A stretch of 47,477 nucleotides of DNA from Amphimedon queenslandica (taxonomy: Eukaryota > Porifera > Demospongiae > Haplosclerida > Niphatidae). The stretch spans positions 106,937 through 154,413 of the forward strand of contig NW_003546461.1 in the NCBI RefSeq assembly GCF_000090795.2, in the 5' to 3' direction. The position numbers were made by a program, and so were the translations under genes. Within the stretch, counting starts at the first letter, position 1; each line of letters opens with the position of its first letter. The notes under the pieces are model-generated. The model was not told where the DNA came from and ran no database searches. It saw only the letters and a list, made by a program, of their open reading frames with translations. Below are positions 45,786 to 47,477 of the stretch, in pieces.

Positions 45786-45965
45786 TTTGTAAATCTTGAC
45801 TTGTTTACTTTATAACATCATCATTCATCACAATGAGTAAAGGCATTGATACAACTAATAAAAAACAACATTAATAGTTTTGATAACTACAAATGGAGTG
45901 ACTATCCACCATGGATACACATCGCTAAAGATACAGACACATTTAGTCTACATGTATATAAGAGT

Positions 45966-46084
45966 TTAATGTCTTTGTGATACTACACCATAAGCAGCAG
46001 ATGATTCCAACTGCAACTCATCAACTGATAATGGAGGAAGAAGAGAAGTAGCAGGTATTACTGGGGAAGTTAGAGCTAATACTT
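45966..46084 (-). CDS. Orphan receptor tail exon 2 (..ESSAAYGVVSQRH)
   Basis: Second copy of the tail exon at 43206, about 2.76 kb away, encoding 38 residues with the same phase-1 acceptor (ATTAG), SPVIPATSLLPPLS stretch and AAYGVVSQRH end. It differs by several substitutions and a one-codon length change, yet the frame is open. It lies between receptor D's own last exon and receptor C's first exon. Confidence 0.6.
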
Positions 46085-46129
46085 CTAATCTGAAAATTAC
46101 GACAAAATATTATCAAGTAATAACTTACC

Positions 46130-46255
46130 AAGGACTGATGGACTTTGGCCACGTTTTTGAGGTAACTTTAAAAATTCATAAATTCATTTTTGATCAAAAT
46201 CAGCTCAAACTTCTACACAACATAAGAACATGTAGATCTATATGTATCAGGGCTA
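46130..46255. repeat. Fragment of the tandem-monomer family, duplicate copy
   Basis: Near-identical to 43370-43495 and in the same position relative to the receptor tail and the PI4KA exon copy. Confidence 0.7.
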
Positions 46256-46333
46256 TTATTAGTATACTATTGGTGTTATTAAGTAATTGTTGAATAATCT
46301 GGTACTGCTGTTATATCTATTAATCTTCTACAG

Positions 46334-46397
46334 GACATTCTCTTATGATCTCATTCAAGATGTCCAGCAAAACATTTATTATCACAAGAAAAACTAA
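46334..46397 (+). pseudogene. Intact copy of the PI4KA last exon
   Basis: All 64 bases match the true last exon (33999-34062), including the stop, and it is preceded by the same TTAATCTTCTACAG acceptor. It is on the PI4KA strand, 12.3 kb downstream of the real exon, with no upstream PI4KA exon nearby. Confidence 0.9.
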
Positions 46398-46614
46398 TTT
46401 ATTCTCTAAAGTACATCATGTTTGCTAATTGTTATGCTATCATCATTGTTATTCAGTATTATGTATTAATTAATTATTGGTATATTGTGCCACATAACTG
46501 ATTGCAGAATTATTAATGACATTATTACATATATTAGTAATGATGTTATTAACTTGTCTAGCAGTTTAATGATTCTTATCTAAAATTCACTAAAATTAGT
46601 ACACACAATTATTG

Positions 46615-47477
46615 CTACAGGTTTTCAGTGTCTTGTATCACAACTCCATATGCAGAGCATTCATTGGTTGGTATGTTATAGACATTAGGATTAGTACCAG
46701 TTATCATCTCAATGTTTTCATATTGGGCAGGAGGGGAAGGATTTTTCTCTTCTTGAGTTCTCCTTGTGTTACCTATATCATGCTTGTAAAAACTACTGAT
46801 CATTAGTCTATGAATAACACACCTTTTTTTCTGCACCAGATTACAATAAATAGATGAACAGAAAGAGACACAGAACAAATTATAAGTGACAATCCCAGCG
46901 TAACACCTAAAATACAAAATAATTTTAATTTAACTTACTGGTATTTCAGTTGTTTACTTCCAGTTGTTGTAAGTAAAGTTGATGAACAACTGGAAACAGT
47001 AGGAGATTGTAAATTCACTGTTGTTGACTGGTTTATTGAGAATAAAGGAATACTAGAACTGAAAGTATATTCAATTGTAGGCAATGACTCAGTAACAATG
47101 ACTGAAGTAGAAGCTGCAGGTGTATATAAATGAACAGATCCATCACTATTGATATCATAGACACTGATACTGTATTGACCAGGCTCAACAGTCCCTGATA
47201 TTGATCCTATTCTGAGTTCTCTTAAAACAGTAGTTATGTAGTATAGTCCAATTGATGTTTCATGCATGACAATGTAACATCCAATTGCTTGTGACCCATG
47301 TACAAACTCACACATGAAACTGGTATTAGTGCTGTCAGTAGAGAGAACTGTAAAGCTTCTAACATCAAAGAAGCCTGTGTACAAACAGGTGTGAGCAGTA
47401 AAGAATAATAATCAATTGTAAACTTACTAGATCTAATAATAACTACATGGGAAGAGTTGGTAGTGTACAAATCACTA
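46615..47477 (-). CDS. Receptor D: Ig/FN3 receptor, 3' part (runs off window)
   Basis: Four exons are visible: 47428-beyond 47477, 46958-47374, 46823-46906 and 46615-46772. Exon 5 has the intact 417-base length, encoding the CEFVHGSQAIGC module. The TM exon reads GVTLGLSLIICSVSLSVHLF then IVIWCRKK. The tail carries AQYENIEM and ECSAYGVV. A 1-base deletion (GTGTCTTGTATC against GTGTCTTTGTATC in A) changes the C-terminus from VVIQRH to VVIQDTENL. The Ig and FN3 exons are outside the window and are inferred from the paralogues. Confidence 0.8.

Noticed and set aside
1..47477. tRNA, rRNA or other structured RNA genes
   Set aside because: None was recognised by eye; a tRNAscan or Infernal run would be needed to exclude small ones.

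Overview
The window looks like a stretch of a demosponge nuclear genome, most likely Amphimedon queenslandica or a close relative. This is an inference with no database search. The grounds are AT-rich sequence, very short GT-AG introns (many of 43-60 bp), metazoan gene families with small exons, many palindromic miniature transposons, and a cluster of Ig/FN3 receptor genes. Exon models were built by hand from reading frame, splice sites and remembered family alignments. All complete models close in frame except one receptor copy that carries a 2-bp frameshift.

Layout: (1) 1-2488, minus: 5' part of a secreted parallel beta-helix protein. (2) 2813-11297, minus: a bubblegum-type acyl-CoA synthetase (ACSBG) with 18 exons. 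Its 3.3-kb intron 9 contains a complete two-exon GMC-type flavoprotein oxidoreductase gene (5526-7647) on the same strand with its own TATA box. (3) 11513-14916, plus: an SLC36-like amino-acid transporter, head to head with ACSBG. (4) 15359-18244, plus: a class C GPCR of the metabotropic glutamate receptor type with an unusual Asn-x-Ser-Pro repeat tail. (5) 18632-21312, minus: an SLC35F-type transporter. (6) 21447-34062, plus: phosphatidylinositol 4-kinase III alpha (PI4KA), 53 exons and 1980 codons, head to head with SLC35F. (7) 34283-47477, minus: a cluster of single-pass receptors (A, B, C, D) with a signal peptide, an Ig domain, an FN3 domain, a membrane-proximal module, a TM helix and a short tail. 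A, C and D share a tyrosine-bearing tail; B has a different one. A 246-base assembly gap lies at 36748-36993.

The receptor cluster grew by local duplication. A unit of about 2.75 kb is repeated, and it carries the last exon of the neighbouring PI4KA gene plus orphan receptor tail exons. Introns and spacers hold at least eight inverted-repeat miniature elements and a dispersed family built of tandem monomers of about 180 bp.

Working together: PI4KA makes the plasma-membrane PI4P pool that supports receptor signalling, so its link to the receptors here is physical, through duplication, and not a demonstrated functional one. The other genes look like ordinary housekeeping or membrane genes packed as head-to-head and tail-to-tail neighbours.
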